Assembly: GCA_020831635.1 (NCBI GenBank) | Contig: JAFIGC010000028.1 | Coordinates: 1 to 46,882, forward strand | Direction of reading: 5' to 3' | DNA length: 46,882 bases | DNA from: Verrucomicrobiota bacterium | GTDB taxonomy: Bacteria; Verrucomicrobiota; Kiritimatiellia; SS1-B-03-39; UBA6053 | Shown: one piece after another, positions 33,255 to 43,229 of the stretch | How the letters are laid out: each line of letters begins with the position of its first letter | Position numbering within the stretch: the first letter of the stretch is position 1 | Notes under the pieces: model-generated | Seen by the model: only the letters and a program-made list of their open reading frames with translations | Told to the model about the DNA's origin: nothing | The model's database searches: none | Made by a program: the position numbers and the translations under genes

Positions 33255-34094
33255 ATGGCCAAACCCGCACCCGATTGGCGTAAAACCGTCCATTTGATTC
33301 AGCAATTATCCCTGCCTAAGGGCCGGGAGCAGTTGGGCTTGTTTACGTTGGAGGGATACCGAAGCATGGAGCGTGCGCTGCGAAACGGGGCGCCATTGGA
33401 AGAGGTGTTGGTGGGGGAGGATTTTGTCGAGGCGCCCAATCAACGTCAGGAGCGGATTGTCAGGGAGGTCCTGGATCTGGGGGTTCCGATGCGGGTGGCA
33501 CCAGTTGAGGAGGTTCGGCGGATGACGGGCGGGAGGGGATTGGGCAATGTGTTTGCGGTGATGCGTCAACCGCCGCCGCCCGAGTGGGAGGAGATGTTTT
33601 CAGTCGAAGGGCGCAAGCTGGTGGTGGTGGGGTGGAATCTGGGGGACCCCGGGAATACGGGTGCGGTGATTCGGAGTGCTTTGGCGGCGGGGGCCTCGGC
33701 TTTTTTGGCGGTGGGCACGACGGATCCCTGGCATCCTAAATCGGTGCGCACCAGCATGGGCAGCTTGTTTGCGATCCCCATTCTCCGGACGTCCAATGAG
33801 GAGTGGATCGAACGTTTCCATGACTTGGGCGTGGAGACTTTTGCCACGGTTTGTCGGGACGCGGAACCTTTGCCCTCGGTTCGTTTGCATGGGGAGCGCA
33901 TGGCCTTGGTCATGGGCAGCGAGGCTTTTGGACTGCCCGATGAGATCGCCAATCGTTTGAAGCGTCGGGTGACCATTCCGATGCCGTCCGGGGTGGATTC
34001 CTACTCGATCAATGCGGCCACGGCGGTTTTGGCGTACACGCTCATGCAGAAGGTATCGACAAATCCCGATATGTCGTGTAAGGTACCCACATGA
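33255..34094 (+). CDS. SpoU/TrmH-family RNA 2'-O-methyltransferase
   Basis: The 279-residue SPOUT protein has an N-terminal RNA-binding substrate domain (about 1-100). A knotted C-terminal domain carries the three SpoU motifs: NLGDPGNTGAVIRSALAAGA, VMGSEAFGLP and IPMPSGVDSYSINAATAVLA. It methylates ribose 2'-OH groups of rRNA or tRNA using SAM; the target cannot be told. Its stop overlaps the ArsR gene start (ATGA). Confidence 0.9.
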   Translation: MAKPAPDWRKTVHLIQQLSLPKGREQLGLFTLEGYRSMERALRNGAPLEEVLVGEDFVEAPNQRQERIVREVLDLGVPMRVAPVEEVRRMTGGRGLGNVFAVMRQPPPPEWEEMFSVEGRKLVVVGWNLGDPGNTGAVIRSALAAGASAFLAVGTTDPWHPKSVRTSMGSLFAIPILRTSNEEWIERFHDLGVETFATVCRDAEPLPSVRLHGERMALVMGSEAFGLPDEIANRLKRRVTIPMPSGVDSYSINAATAVLAYTLMQKVSTNPDMSCKVPT

Positions 34095-34405
34095 CGGATC
34101 AAACCTTGACCCCCGAATCTTTTGCCCGCGCGGCCGAATGTCTGCGCACCTTGTCCCATCCGGTACGTTTGCAGATGGTGGAGATGTTATTGCATGGGAA
34201 ATACACGGTCACGGAATTGGCGGAGGCCTGTGGGGTGTTGCAGCACGTGGCTTCGGAACACTTGCGGCTCATGCAGCATTGTCAACTGCTGGACCGCGAG
34301 CGGGATGGACGAAAAACCTATTATTTTGTCGCCGAACCCGGTTTGGCCTCTATTATGCATTGCATCCGCACCCGATTTTCAGAACCTTCTGCACAATCAT
34401 CATGA
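34091..34405 (+). CDS. ArsR-family winged-helix regulator
   Basis: A 104-residue single-domain repressor of the ArsR type: HPVRLQMVEMLLHGKYTVTE leads into the recognition helix CGVLQHVASEHLRLMQHCQL, and a wing (RERDGRKTYYFV) follows. The classical ELCVCDL metal site is absent (TELAEACG), so metal sensing by that site is doubtful. It overlaps both neighbours by four bases. It may control the cobalamin adenosyltransferase gene or unlinked genes. Confidence 0.85.
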   Translation: MTDQTLTPESFARAAECLRTLSHPVRLQMVEMLLHGKYTVTELAEACGVLQHVASEHLRLMQHCQLLDRERDGRKTYYFVAEPGLASIMHCIRTRFSEPSAQSS

Positions 34406-34956
34406 GTATTACCACCCGAAGAGGCGACCTGGGTCGCACCCAGTTGTATTCCGGACAAGACGTTTCCAAGAGTGATCTGCCGCCGGCGGCAGTGGGTGCG
34501 TTGGATGAGGCGGTGAGTGTTTTGGGCATTGCCCGCAGTTTGACGGATGACGCCGATCTGCACTCACGAATTCTGGAATTGCAACGGGCCTGTTTTCGGG
34601 TGGGGGCTGAATTGGCCACGCATCCCGATTCGATTCATCGCTTGAAGGAGCGCGTGGATGCGGAATTTTTGGCCACGCTGGACGCGGAACGCGATCGCTT
34701 GGAGGCCGAGGTGCCCATGCCAAAGGGGTTTGTGATTCCGGGGGGGACGCCGTTGGCGGCGCATTTGGACCATGCGCGAACGATTTTCCGGCGTTGTGAG
34801 CGGGTTGCCGTGGAAATGTGGGAAATCGAGTTTCTGGAAAACGATTTGGTCTTGAAATGGCTGAATCGCGCTTCGGATCTGTTATGGCTTTTTGCGCGCC
34901 AAGTCGAAGGCGATCACGTGGAACCCGCGAAAATCCGTTCTGCCCCAAAAAATTGA
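34402..34956 (+). CDS. PduO-type cob(I)alamin adenosyltransferase
   Basis: The product is 184 residues from the ATG overlapping the arsR stop. PduO-type markers are the N-terminal TRRGDLGRTQLYSG with Lys/Ser loop (VSKSD), the mid-segment VIPGGTPLAAHLDHARTIFR, and the last block LNRASDLLWLFAR. It transfers an adenosyl group from ATP to cob(I)alamin to give coenzyme B12. No B12 riboswitch is visible upstream. Confidence 0.88.
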   Translation: MSITTRRGDLGRTQLYSGQDVSKSDLPPAAVGALDEAVSVLGIARSLTDDADLHSRILELQRACFRVGAELATHPDSIHRLKERVDAEFLATLDAERDRLEAEVPMPKGFVIPGGTPLAAHLDHARTIFRRCERVAVEMWEIEFLENDLVLKWLNRASDLLWLFARQVEGDHVEPAKIRSAPKN

Positions 34957-35046
34957 AGCTTCCGGTTTCCTGAGAAGTAAGCGGTTCCGTTTTATCCCCC
35001 CTTTTATCGCTTGAAGTTCGGGCGAAGCCCGCCTATATCATCAGGT

Positions 35047-37656
35047 ATGAGTCGTCCTTTAAAACTGTTTTTAGTCTTGGTGTTTTCCTTGCTGGCATTG
35101 GGAGTTCTTTTCGTTGCCATCAACTTCCTCTTTTTGGAATTTTTCGTGGACGTGTATTGGTATCGATCCTTGGGGTATCTGCGGCTCCTCTTGCTCAAAA
35201 CCACTTACAAATACATGATTTTGATTGGTGTCACCGCGTTTTTCTTTCTGGTGATGTTCTTGAATTTTTGGGTGGCGTCCCGCTATTTGGGGGTCAACAT
35301 GCGGAATCAGGGGGCGGAGCCTGAAAGCCGGACCGGGAGGGTGATTCGCAGCTTTCGTCATGGGTCGATGAAGGTGTACATCCCGCTGTCGCTGGTTTTT
35401 GGCATCCTGTTGGCGCTTCCGCTTTATCATCAATGGGAAAGCGCGTTGCTGTTCTTTTTCGCGCCCGCCAAGGGGGTTCAGGATACGCTGTTCAACCTGG
35501 ACATCAGTTATTATCTGTTTTCCCTGCCAATTTTCAATTTGTTGCAGGGCCGGCTGATTCTCACCCTGATTTTGCTGTCGGCATCCTTGGCGATTCTGTA
35601 CGCCGCCGAAATGCGGGTATTGCAACGGGAGGGCCAGGCCTTGTACCTGGGGGCGAAAATCCATTTGTCGGTCATTGTGTTTCTCATTTTCTTGGTGCAA
35701 TCGTGGGGTTACGTGCTGGAAGCGCATATGTTACAGTACAGCACAAACAACGAACCCCTGTTTTTTGGGCCGGGTTTCGTGGAAATCTACGTGAATTTGC
35801 CTTTGATCTGGGCCTCTGGAATCCTGTTTCTACTTTTGGCGGTTTCGCTGATTGTATACGTGCACATGCGGAAGGGGCTCGTGGCCGTGATCGTTTTTTC
35901 GGTTTTGGCGCTGTTGACCCATGCGATCCGCGACTGGAGTTTCATCAATAATACCGTGAACAATGTTTTGGTGAAGCCCAGCGAATTGGAACGGCAGCGT
36001 CCGCACATGCAATCCTCGATTAACGCCACATTGGCCGCCTATAATCTGACGGAGGTCGAGCGACGTCCCTACAGTCAATTGCAAGAGGATGAAAACGTGC
36101 CCGAGCTGGGACAACGGACGGATTTGGCCAACATCCCACTTTGGGATTACGAGTTGCTTGCGGATGTGTTTCATCAGGAGCAGGTGATCCGTCCCTATTA
36201 TGGATTCAGCGATGTGGATGCGGCCCGGTACATGGTGCTGGGTCAATTGCACCAAGTCTATTTGGCGGGGCGTGAAATTCATTCCGAGAAATTGCCGGAA
36301 GGCGCACAGAATTGGATCAGCCGTCACTTGAGATACACGCATGGGCACGGAGCGGTGATGATTCCTGCGGCCCAACGTGGCGAAGCGCCCATGGAATGGT
36401 ATTTGCAAAACATGCCCATGGAATCACGAGTGGGATTTCACGTGGGAAAACCCTCGATCTATTACGGAACGGCCCAGTATTTTTACGCGATTGCCCCGTC
36501 ACGGGAAGAGGAATTTCACCATCCCGGAACGGAAGAAGAGGTGATGATTGACTATACCGGCAGAGGGGGCGTTCCGGTATCAGGCCTTTTCAAGCGCGCC
36601 TTGTTCGCCATGTATTTTCGTGAGCGGAATATTCTGTTGACCCCGCGAATTCAGCGGAACAGCCGCATCTTGTTTCGCCGAAACATCGTGGAGCGCATTG
36701 AAAAACTGACGCCTTTTTTGAAGCTGGACCGCGACCCGTATCTGGTGGTGGGGCCGGATCGGATGTATTGGATTCAAGATGCGTACACCACGAGCAATTG
36801 GTACCCCAATTCCGATGTCTATGGGGATGAGGACTTCAATTACATCCGCAATTCGATCAAGATCGTGGTGGATGCGTATGATGGGACAGTGGATTATTAT
36901 CTGTTTGAACCGAACGATCCGGTAGCATTGGCCTATCAACGCATGTATCCGGGTTTGATCAAAGACAAGAGCGAGATGCCGGACTTTTTGCTGGAACAGG
37001 TACGGTATCCCCGGGATTTGTTCGATATTCAGATGCACATGTATTCCGTGTACCATCAAATCAATCCGTCCACTTTTTTCATGGAAGAAGACCGGATGCA
37101 GTTTGCCGAGATTCGTCATCGGGATACCTTGATCCGAATGGAACCCTATTACCTGACGTTGGATCTGATTGATTTCAACAAGCCCGAGTTTTTTCTGATT
37201 ACGCCCATGTTGCCTTACGAGCGTGAAAACCTCAGGGCGCTGGCCTTGGCGGGAAGCGATGGGGAAAATTATGGTCGGATCATCGTGTACACGTTTCCGA
37301 AGGGCAGTCAATTCTATGGCCCGGCGCAAATCAATGCCCTGATTGACCAGGACACGATCATTGCGGAAAGAATGACCCTCTGGAACCAGCAGGGCACGGA
37401 AGTCAAACGGGGAAAAATGATTGTCCTGCCCTTGGGCAAACATATTTTGTATATCCAGCCTCTTTACATGGAGGCCACGGGTGGATTACGCATTCCCCAA
37501 TTGAAGCGGGTCATCGTCAGCGCGGACCAAATGGTGGTCATGGCCGAAACCTTGGAAGAGGCCATTGACCGGCTTCAGATCGCATTGGATCTGCAAAAGC
37601 ACAGGCCAACCATGCCGGGCGATCCGCGCTTGGGCGAGGATGTCACCACACCCTAA
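35047..37656 (+). CDS. UPF0182 family large membrane protein
   Basis: The 869-residue protein has about seven N-terminal membrane helices (residues 1-310) and a long extracytoplasmic domain. Family landmarks include NPSTFFMEEDRMQF-type stretches (about 675-690), the YWIQDAYTTSNWYPNS segment (about 577), and GSDGENYGRIIVYTFPKG (about 740). UPF0182 proteins are widespread but functionally uncharacterised. The ATG at 35047 starts just before the first helix; a TTG at 35011 is less likely. Confidence 0.9.
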   Translation: MSRPLKLFLVLVFSLLALGVLFVAINFLFLEFFVDVYWYRSLGYLRLLLLKTTYKYMILIGVTAFFFLVMFLNFWVASRYLGVNMRNQGAEPESRTGRVIRSFRHGSMKVYIPLSLVFGILLALPLYHQWESALLFFFAPAKGVQDTLFNLDISYYLFSLPIFNLLQGRLILTLILLSASLAILYAAEMRVLQREGQALYLGAKIHLSVIVFLIFLVQSWGYVLEAHMLQYSTNNEPLFFGPGFVEIYVNLPLIWASGILFLLLAVSLIVYVHMRKGLVAVIVFSVLALLTHAIRDWSFINNTVNNVLVKPSELERQRPHMQSSINATLAAYNLTEVERRPYSQLQEDENVPELGQRTDLANIPLWDYELLADVFHQEQVIRPYYGFSDVDAARYMVLGQLHQVYLAGREIHSEKLPEGAQNWISRHLRYTHGHGAVMIPAAQRGEAPMEWYLQNMPMESRVGFHVGKPSIYYGTAQYFYAIAPSREEEFHHPGTEEEVMIDYTGRGGVPVSGLFKRALFAMYFRERNILLTPRIQRNSRILFRRNIVERIEKLTPFLKLDRDPYLVVGPDRMYWIQDAYTTSNWYPNSDVYGDEDFNYIRNSIKIVVDAYDGTVDYYLFEPNDPVALAYQRMYPGLIKDKSEMPDFLLEQVRYPRDLFDIQMHMYSVYHQINPSTFFMEEDRMQFAEIRHRDTLIRMEPYYLTLDLIDFNKPEFFLITPMLPYERENLRALALAGSDGENYGRIIVYTFPKGSQFYGPAQINALIDQDTIIAERMTLWNQQGTEVKRGKMIVLPLGKHILYIQPLYMEATGGLRIPQLKRVIVSADQMVVMAETLEEAIDRLQIALDLQKHRPTMPGDPRLGEDVTTP

Positions 37657-37744
37657 CAGACGCCGAGTCAAAGCAAAGCGCCGAAGAGAATTGCCGGGGA
37701 CGGTCGGCCCTGGCGTTCATTTTCCGAAAATATCTCCAACCGGG

Positions 37745-39511
37745 CTACGCGTTCTGGAACTGTAGCTGATAGAGGTGTTTGTAGATGCCGTTTTGTTTCA
37801 GGAGGTCCGTGTGGCTGCCTTGTTCGACGATCTGACCTTCCTGCAGGACGAGGATGCGGTCGGCGTGTTGGATGGTGCTGAGGCGGTGGGCGATGACGAT
37901 GCTGGTGCGGCCTTTCATCATGGTGTTGATGGCCTCCTGGACGAGGCGTTCGCTTTCGTTGTCGAGGGCGCTGGTGGCTTCGTCGAGAATGAGGATGGGG
38001 GCGTCGCGGTAAATGGCGCGGGCGATGGCGATGCGCTGGCGCTGTCCGCCGCTGAGGTTGCCGCCGCGTTCGCCGACTTTGGTGTCGTATCCTTTGGGCA
38101 GTTGCTGGATGAAGTCGTGGGCGTTGGCTTTGCGGGCGGCGGCGATGATGGCTTCGGGGACGGCGTCCTCGCGTCCGTAGGCGATGTTGGACGCAATGGT
38201 GTCATCAAAGAGGAAGGTGTCCTGGGTGACGAGGGCGACGTGTTCGCGCAGGGATTTCAGGCTGAGGGAGGGGAGGTCGTGGTCGTTGAGGCAAAGGCGG
38301 CCCCGGGTGGGATCGTAGAAACGGGGCACGAGACTCACGAGGGTGGATTTGCCACTGCCGGAACTGCCGACCAAGGCCACGGTTTCACCGGCGCGGATGG
38401 TGAGGTTCACATTCCGGAGCACGGGTTTGTCGCCGTAATCGAAGCCCACGTTTTCAAAGCGGATTTCCCGCAAGTCTTCGTTGAAGTCGAGGGCGTCCGG
38501 GGCTTCCACCACGTCGATGGGTTCGTCGAGCAGGGAGAAAATGCGTTCGGCCGCGCCCATGGCCTTTTGAATTTCCATGTGGACCTTGCTGAGCATTTTC
38601 GCGGGCTGATAGAGCATGCCGAGGGCGGCGGCAAAGGCGAAAAAGTCGCCCACCTCCAAATGGCGCACACGCACGTACATCATCATGGCGACAATGCCGA
38701 GGCCGGCCACGAATTCCATCAGGGGTTGGTTGATGTTGCGGGCGAGCACGGTTTTGATGAGGCGTCCGAAGACGCTGCGGTTTTCGCGGTCGAATTTTTC
38801 CTCTTCGTAGGCTTCCATGCCAAAGGCTTTGACCACCCGGGTGCCGCTGACGTTTTCCTGGAGCACCGAGGAGAGTCCGGCGAGATATTCCTGGCTTTGC
38901 CGGGAATATTTGCGAACCTTGCGTCCGAAAATGATCACCGGGGCCACGCAGATGGGGAAAATCACCAAACTCAAGAGGGCCAGCACCGGGTCGGTCATGA
39001 GCATGAACGCGAGGGCGGCGATGAGGGTGAGGGGTTGGCGGACGATATCGGCCACCACGCCGGAGACGGCGTGCTGGACCTGCATGGTGTCGTTGGTGAT
39101 CCGGGAAATCAGCTCGCCGCTGCTGTGTCGGCTGTAAAAGCCCAGTTGCAGGACCTGGAGCTTGTGGAAGCTTTCGCGTCGCAATTCCTCCACCACCTTG
39201 AAGCCGACCCAGTTGATGTGATAGATGGAGAAATAATTGCCCAGCCCGCTGAGCAGAAAGAAGAGGATCAGCAGCAGGGCGGTGACCAGAAACCCGGAAT
39301 CCGAGGAGATCAGGGCCTCGAGGGTGCCTTCCACCTGATCGGAGGCGAAAGCTTTGTTGGCGGTTTTCGAGAGGCTGGCCAACATGCCGAAAATGGACCC
39401 CCCACCGAGGACGCCGAGCAAAAACCCGGCCAGCAAACGCCCGCGGTGCTTCAGCCCGTAGCGATACAGACGCCGGATGGGGCGTTTTTCCAGGGGGGGA
39501 GGGGTGCTCAT
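37745..39511 (-). CDS. ABC exporter, ATPase fused to membrane domain (MsbA-like)
   Basis: The 588-residue half-transporter has six N-terminal helices (about 1-320) and an ATP-binding domain. That domain carries Walker [10 protein letters not shown], the signature [13 protein letters not shown], and Walker [13 protein letters not shown]. The family exports lipids, drugs or peptides as homodimers; an MsbA-like lipid A role is possible but not shown. The start at 39511 overlaps the trxB stop by four bases. Confidence 0.92.
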   Translation of the reverse strand: MSTPPPLEKRPIRRLYRYGLKHRGRLLAGFLLGVLGGGSIFGMLASLSKTANKAFASDQVEGTLEALISSDSGFLVTALLLILFFLLSGLGNYFSIYHINWVGFKVVEELRRESFHKLQVLQLGFYSRHSSGELISRITNDTMQVQHAVSGVVADIVRQPLTLIAALAFMLMTDPVLALLSLVIFPICVAPVIIFGRKVRKYSRQSQEYLAGLSSVLQENVSGTRVVKAFGMEAYEEEKFDRENRSVFGRLIKTVLARNINQPLMEFVAGLGIVAMMMYVRVRHLEVGDFFAFAAALGMLYQPAKMLSKVHMEIQKAMGAAERIFSLLDEPIDVVEAPDALDFNEDLREIRFENVGFDYGDKPVLRNVNLTIRAGETVALVGSSGSGKSTLVSLVPRFYDPTRGRLCLNDHDLPSLSLKSLREHVALVTQDTFLFDDTIASNIAYGREDAVPEAIIAAARKANAHDFIQQLPKGYDTKVGERGGNLSGGQRQRIAIARAIYRDAPILILDEATSALDNESERLVQEAINTMMKGRTSIVIAHRLSTIQHADRILVLQEGQIVEQGSHTDLLKQNGIYKHLYQLQFQNA

Positions 39512-40434
39512 GCGTGCGAGGTGCGCTCGAGATAGCGTTCGGCCTCCAGGGCGGCCATGCAACCGGTGCCGGCGGCGCTGATGGCCTGGCGGTAGACGCT
39601 GTCCTGCACATCGCCGGCGGCGAACACGCCGTCAATCGTGGTTTTGGTGGAGTCGGTGATCAAATAGCCGGTGTCGTCCATCTCCAACTGCCCCTTGAAG
39701 GGGTCGGTGTTGGGTTTGTGGCCGATGGCGAGGAAAAAGCCGTCCACCGCGAGTTCGGATTGCTCGCCGGTTTGGGTGTTTTTGAGTTTCAGGCCGCGCA
39801 CGGATTTTTCTTCGACCCCGAGGACGTCCTCGACGACGGTGTTGTAGATGACTTCGATTTTTTCGTTGGCGAGCATGCGGTCGATCATGATTTGCGAGGC
39901 GCGGAATTCCTCGCGGCGATGGATGAGATAGACCTTGCTGGCAAAGCGGGTGAGGAAGGTGGCTTCTTCCATGGCGGAATCGCCGCCGCCGACCACGGCC
40001 ACGGGCACGTCGCGATAGAAGGCTCCGTCGCAGGTGGCGCAGGAGGTGACCCCGTAGCCGATGAGGGCTTGTTCGGAGGGGAGTCCGAGATATTTCGCGG
40101 AGGCACCGGTGCAAATGATCACCGATTTGGTTTCCAGGGATTCGCCGGAATCCAGGGTGAGGGTTTTCACATCGCCCTTGAGGTCGCAGTCCGTGACCAG
40201 CCCGGTCTGATAACGGGTGCCGAAGCGGGCGGCCTGTTTGCGCATGATGTCCATGAGTTCCGGCCCCATGATACCGTTTTCAAAGCCGGGGAAATTCTCC
40301 ACGTCCGTGGTGGTCGTAAGTTGTCCGCCCGGTTCGCGGCCTTCGATGACCAGGGGGTTGAGATTGGCGCGCGCGGTATAGATCGCGGCGGTCAGCCCGG
40401 CGGCGCCGGTCCCGATGATAATGACGTTTTCCAT
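39508..40434 (-). CDS. trxB: thioredoxin reductase
   Basis: The 308-residue flavoprotein has an FAD-binding [10 protein letters not shown] (8-17), the redox pair CATC (C132, C135) and the NADPH-binding [14 protein letters not shown] late FAD motif, GVFAAGDV, is near the C-terminus. It reduces thioredoxin with NADPH. The stop overlaps the exporter gene start. The upstream 414 bases hold a 23-bp tandem repeat and no gene. Confidence 0.95.
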   Translation of the reverse strand: MENVIIIGTGAAGLTAAIYTARANLNPLVIEGREPGGQLTTTTDVENFPGFENGIMGPELMDIMRKQAARFGTRYQTGLVTDCDLKGDVKTLTLDSGESLETKSVIICTGASAKYLGLPSEQALIGYGVTSCATCDGAFYRDVPVAVVGGGDSAMEEATFLTRFASKVYLIHRREEFRASQIMIDRMLANEKIEVIYNTVVEDVLGVEEKSVRGLKLKNTQTGEQSELAVDGFFLAIGHKPNTDPFKGQLEMDDTGYLITDSTKTTIDGVFAAGDVQDSVYRQAISAAGTGCMAALEAERYLERTSHA

Positions 40435-40540
40435 AAAAAAATCCTTTGGAGGTTAAGCGTTCGACTCGAAAAGCTGTCGCGTCTCGAATACATATCTTAC
40501 AAGTTCCGGCTTGGCAAGCTTGCTCGCCTTAGGCTCGCTG

Positions 40541-40690
40541 GGATATGCGCTCGCAAGCTCGCTGGATATGCGCTCGCAAGCTCGCTGGATATGCGCTCGC
40601 GGAGCTCGCTGGATATGCGCTCGCAGGCTCGCTGGATATGCGCTCGCAGGCTCGCTGGATATGCGCTCGCGGAGCTCGCTGGATATGGGA
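40541..40690. repeat. tandem repeat, six units of 23-24 bp
   Basis: Six head-to-tail units start GGATATGCGCTCGC and continue A/G-AGCTCGCT or A/G-GCTCGCT. They begin at 40541, 40564, 40587, 40611, 40634 and 40657; units 3 and 6 are 24 bp long with an extra G (CGCGGAG). Diverged fragments flank the array. It lies between divergent trxB and araB. The period means copy number can change by slippage. Confidence 0.85.
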
Positions 40691-40848
40691 TATTCCAAAA
40701 CTGGCAACTACCCAACCACCCAAACACTCAACCACTCAACCACTCAACTTTCAACCATTCCCCTCCATTCACCAGAAAACGTTTGCCATGCCGAATCGGA
40801 TTTCGTAAAGATTTCCGCATCTTGACAACTTTTTTGATGAGGCAATCT

Positions 40849-42513
40849 ATGAAAACAACCATTGGTCTTGATTTTGGCACCAACTCGGTGCGGGCACTTG
40901 TTGTGGACACCGCGGACGGGCGCGAGCTGGGGTCTGCCGTGTATGAATACGAACACGGGGACATGGGGGTGGTGATTGATGCCAAGGACCCGAATCTGGC
41001 CCGTCAACATCCGGCGGACTATTTGACGGGCATTGAACGGACCATTCTTGACGCCTTGGCGGAGGCCGGTCCGGGAGTTGCGGATTCGGTGGTGGGCATT
41101 GGCGTGGATACCACCGGGAGCACCCCGATTCCGGTGGATGCCAAGGGAGAGGCGCTGGCGCTGCAACCCGAGTTTGCGGACAACCCCAACGCCATGGCTT
41201 GGCTGTGGAAAGATCATACCTCCACCCGCGAAGCCTTGGAAATCACCGAGGCGGCCGCCGCGCGTCATCCGGAATATTTGGCCAAGTGTGGGGGCACCTA
41301 CTCTTCTGAATGGTACTGGGCGAAATTGCTGAAATGCGCCCGCACGGACGCGAAGGTCTTTCAGGCCGCCGCGAGTTGGGTGGAATTGGCCGACTGGGTG
41401 CCGGCGGTCCTGACGGGAACCACGGCCCTGGCGCAGGTGAAGCGCTGCATCTGCGCCGCCGGTCATAAAGCCATGTTCAATCCCGCTTGGGGCGGATATC
41501 CTGCGGAGTCGTTTTTGTCCGTTTTTGACGACGGGGTGCTGACTCTGGCGCGCAAGACCTTGCCGGACATCGCGTACAATGTGTCGCAGGCCGTGGGGGC
41601 ACTCACGGCGGATTGGGCGGCGCGTCTGGGTTTGCCCGCGGGCATTCCGGTGGCGGCGGGGGCGTTTGACTGTCATTTGGGGGCGATTGGCTCCGGGATC
41701 CGTCCCGGCACCATGGTGAAAGTGATTGGCACTTCGACCTGCGATTTGGCGGTGCTGCCCATGGGGGGCGATTTTCAGGATATTCCCGGGGTTTGCGGGG
41801 TGGTCCCGGAATCGGTGCTGCCCGGCAATTACGGGGTCGAGGCGGGTCAGTCGGCCGTGGGCGATATTTTCAATTGGTACGTGCACAAACTCCAGCCCGG
41901 CGCCGGGATGGACCACGCGGCCTTGAACCGTGCCGCCGAGAACCTTCGGCCCGGCGAAAGCGGACTGCTCGCGTTGGATTGGCACAATGGAAACCGCACC
42001 GTGTTGGTGGACCAGGAACTGACGGGGCTGGTGCTGGGGTTGACCCTGCACAGCTCTCCCGGGGAGCTGTTCCGAGCCTGGGTCGAGTCCACCGCGTTCG
42101 GCGCCCGCATGATTCGAGACCGGATGACCGAATACGGCGTGCCCGTGGATCGGGTGATCGCCTGCGGCGGCATTTCCCTGAAAAGCCCCATGCTCATGCA
42201 GATTTATGCCGACGTGCTGAATTGTCCGATGCTGGTGTCCGGCAGCGAACAGACCTGCGCACTGGGATCGGCCATGGCGGGGGCGGTGGTCGCGGGCGTG
42301 TATCCTGATTTTGATCGGGCCGCGGAGGCGATGACGAACCTGCACGAGGTTCGCTATGATCCCATTCCCGAAAACGTGAAAATCTACGAGCGTCTTTTCG
42401 GGCTCTACAAACGGCTGCACGATCTGTTCGGCACCCGGGAATACGCCGAAAACCAATACGAAGTGATGAAAGCCCTGATCGAACTCCGAAATCAAGAACG
42501 GGGCCGGGCATGA
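40849..42513 (+). CDS. araB: ribulokinase
   Basis: The 554-residue FGGY-family kinase has an N-terminal phosphate loop (GLDFGTNSVRALVVD) and a C-terminal FGGY region around IACGGISLKSPMLMQIYADV. It phosphorylates L-ribulose to L-ribulose 5-phosphate. The upstream extension in the same frame crosses trxB and is not credible. It overlaps araD by four bases (ATGA). Confidence 0.93.
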   Translation: MKTTIGLDFGTNSVRALVVDTADGRELGSAVYEYEHGDMGVVIDAKDPNLARQHPADYLTGIERTILDALAEAGPGVADSVVGIGVDTTGSTPIPVDAKGEALALQPEFADNPNAMAWLWKDHTSTREALEITEAAAARHPEYLAKCGGTYSSEWYWAKLLKCARTDAKVFQAAASWVELADWVPAVLTGTTALAQVKRCICAAGHKAMFNPAWGGYPAESFLSVFDDGVLTLARKTLPDIAYNVSQAVGALTADWAARLGLPAGIPVAAGAFDCHLGAIGSGIRPGTMVKVIGTSTCDLAVLPMGGDFQDIPGVCGVVPESVLPGNYGVEAGQSAVGDIFNWYVHKLQPGAGMDHAALNRAAENLRPGESGLLALDWHNGNRTVLVDQELTGLVLGLTLHSSPGELFRAWVESTAFGARMIRDRMTEYGVPVDRVIACGGISLKSPMLMQIYADVLNCPMLVSGSEQTCALGSAMAGAVVAGVYPDFDRAAEAMTNLHEVRYDPIPENVKIYERLFGLYKRLHDLFGTREYAENQYEVMKALIELRNQERGRA

Positions 42514-43211
42514 GTTTCACCCCCTTGCAGGAACGTGTCTGCCAAGCCAACCGGGAGATCAACCGGATTAAATTGGCGATTCTGACCTGGGGCAACGCGA
42601 GCGAGGTGGACCGCGAGGCCGGGGTGTTCGCCATCAAACCCAGCGGCGTTTCGTATGCGGAATTGACCCCCGAGATGATCCCCCTGATTTCCCTGGAGAC
42701 GGGAAAGGCCGTGGGCGGGACCTTGAATCCGTCCTCCGACACCGCCACCCACTGGTGGCTTTACCGGGAATTTCTGGAGATCGGCGGGGTGGTGCACACC
42801 CATTCTCCCAACGCCACCGCCTGGGCGCAGGCGCAAAAAGCCATTCCATGTTTTGGCACCACGCATGCGGACGCGTTTTACGGCCCCATTCCCTGCACCC
42901 GTCCGCTGACGCGGGCGGAAGTGGAAGACGCCTACGAACTCAACACCGGCAAGGTGATCGTGGAACATTTTCGCGAGCACGGCCTTTCGCCCATGGAGGT
43001 GCCCGGCGTGCTGGTGTCCGCCCACGCGCCCTTCACCTGGGGAAAACATGCGATGGCCGCGGTCACCCAAGCCCAAACCCTCGAAGAGGTGGCCAAAATG
43101 GCACTGGCCAGCTTGGCAATGAACCCCGACCTCGCGCCGGTGGACGATTTTCTCCTCGAAAAACACTATACCCGCAAGCACGGCCCCAAAGCCACTTATG
43201 GTCAAGCCTAA
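42510..43211 (+). CDS. araD: L-ribulose-5-phosphate 4-epimerase
   Basis: The 233-residue class II aldolase-like protein has metal-binding histidines in VVHTHSPNA (H96, H98) and a third in VSAHAPFTWG. The substrate loop TTHADAFYGPIPCTR follows the first site. It converts L-ribulose 5-phosphate to D-xylulose 5-phosphate. It lies 18 bases before araA. Confidence 0.94.
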   Translation: MSFTPLQERVCQANREINRIKLAILTWGNASEVDREAGVFAIKPSGVSYAELTPEMIPLISLETGKAVGGTLNPSSDTATHWWLYREFLEIGGVVHTHSPNATAWAQAQKAIPCFGTTHADAFYGPIPCTRPLTRAEVEDAYELNTGKVIVEHFREHGLSPMEVPGVLVSAHAPFTWGKHAMAAVTQAQTLEEVAKMALASLAMNPDLAPVDDFLLEKHYTRKHGPKATYGQA

Positions 43212-43229
43212 AACCCCACCCAAGAGTCC

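Noticed and set aside
40541-40690. Tandem 23-bp units as a CRISPR array
   Set aside because: The units abut without spacers, so this is a plain tandem repeat.
40822-40850. TTGACA upstream of araB as a promoter
   Set aside because: With normal spacing the -10 box would fall on the start codon, so it does not make a usable promoter for this gene.
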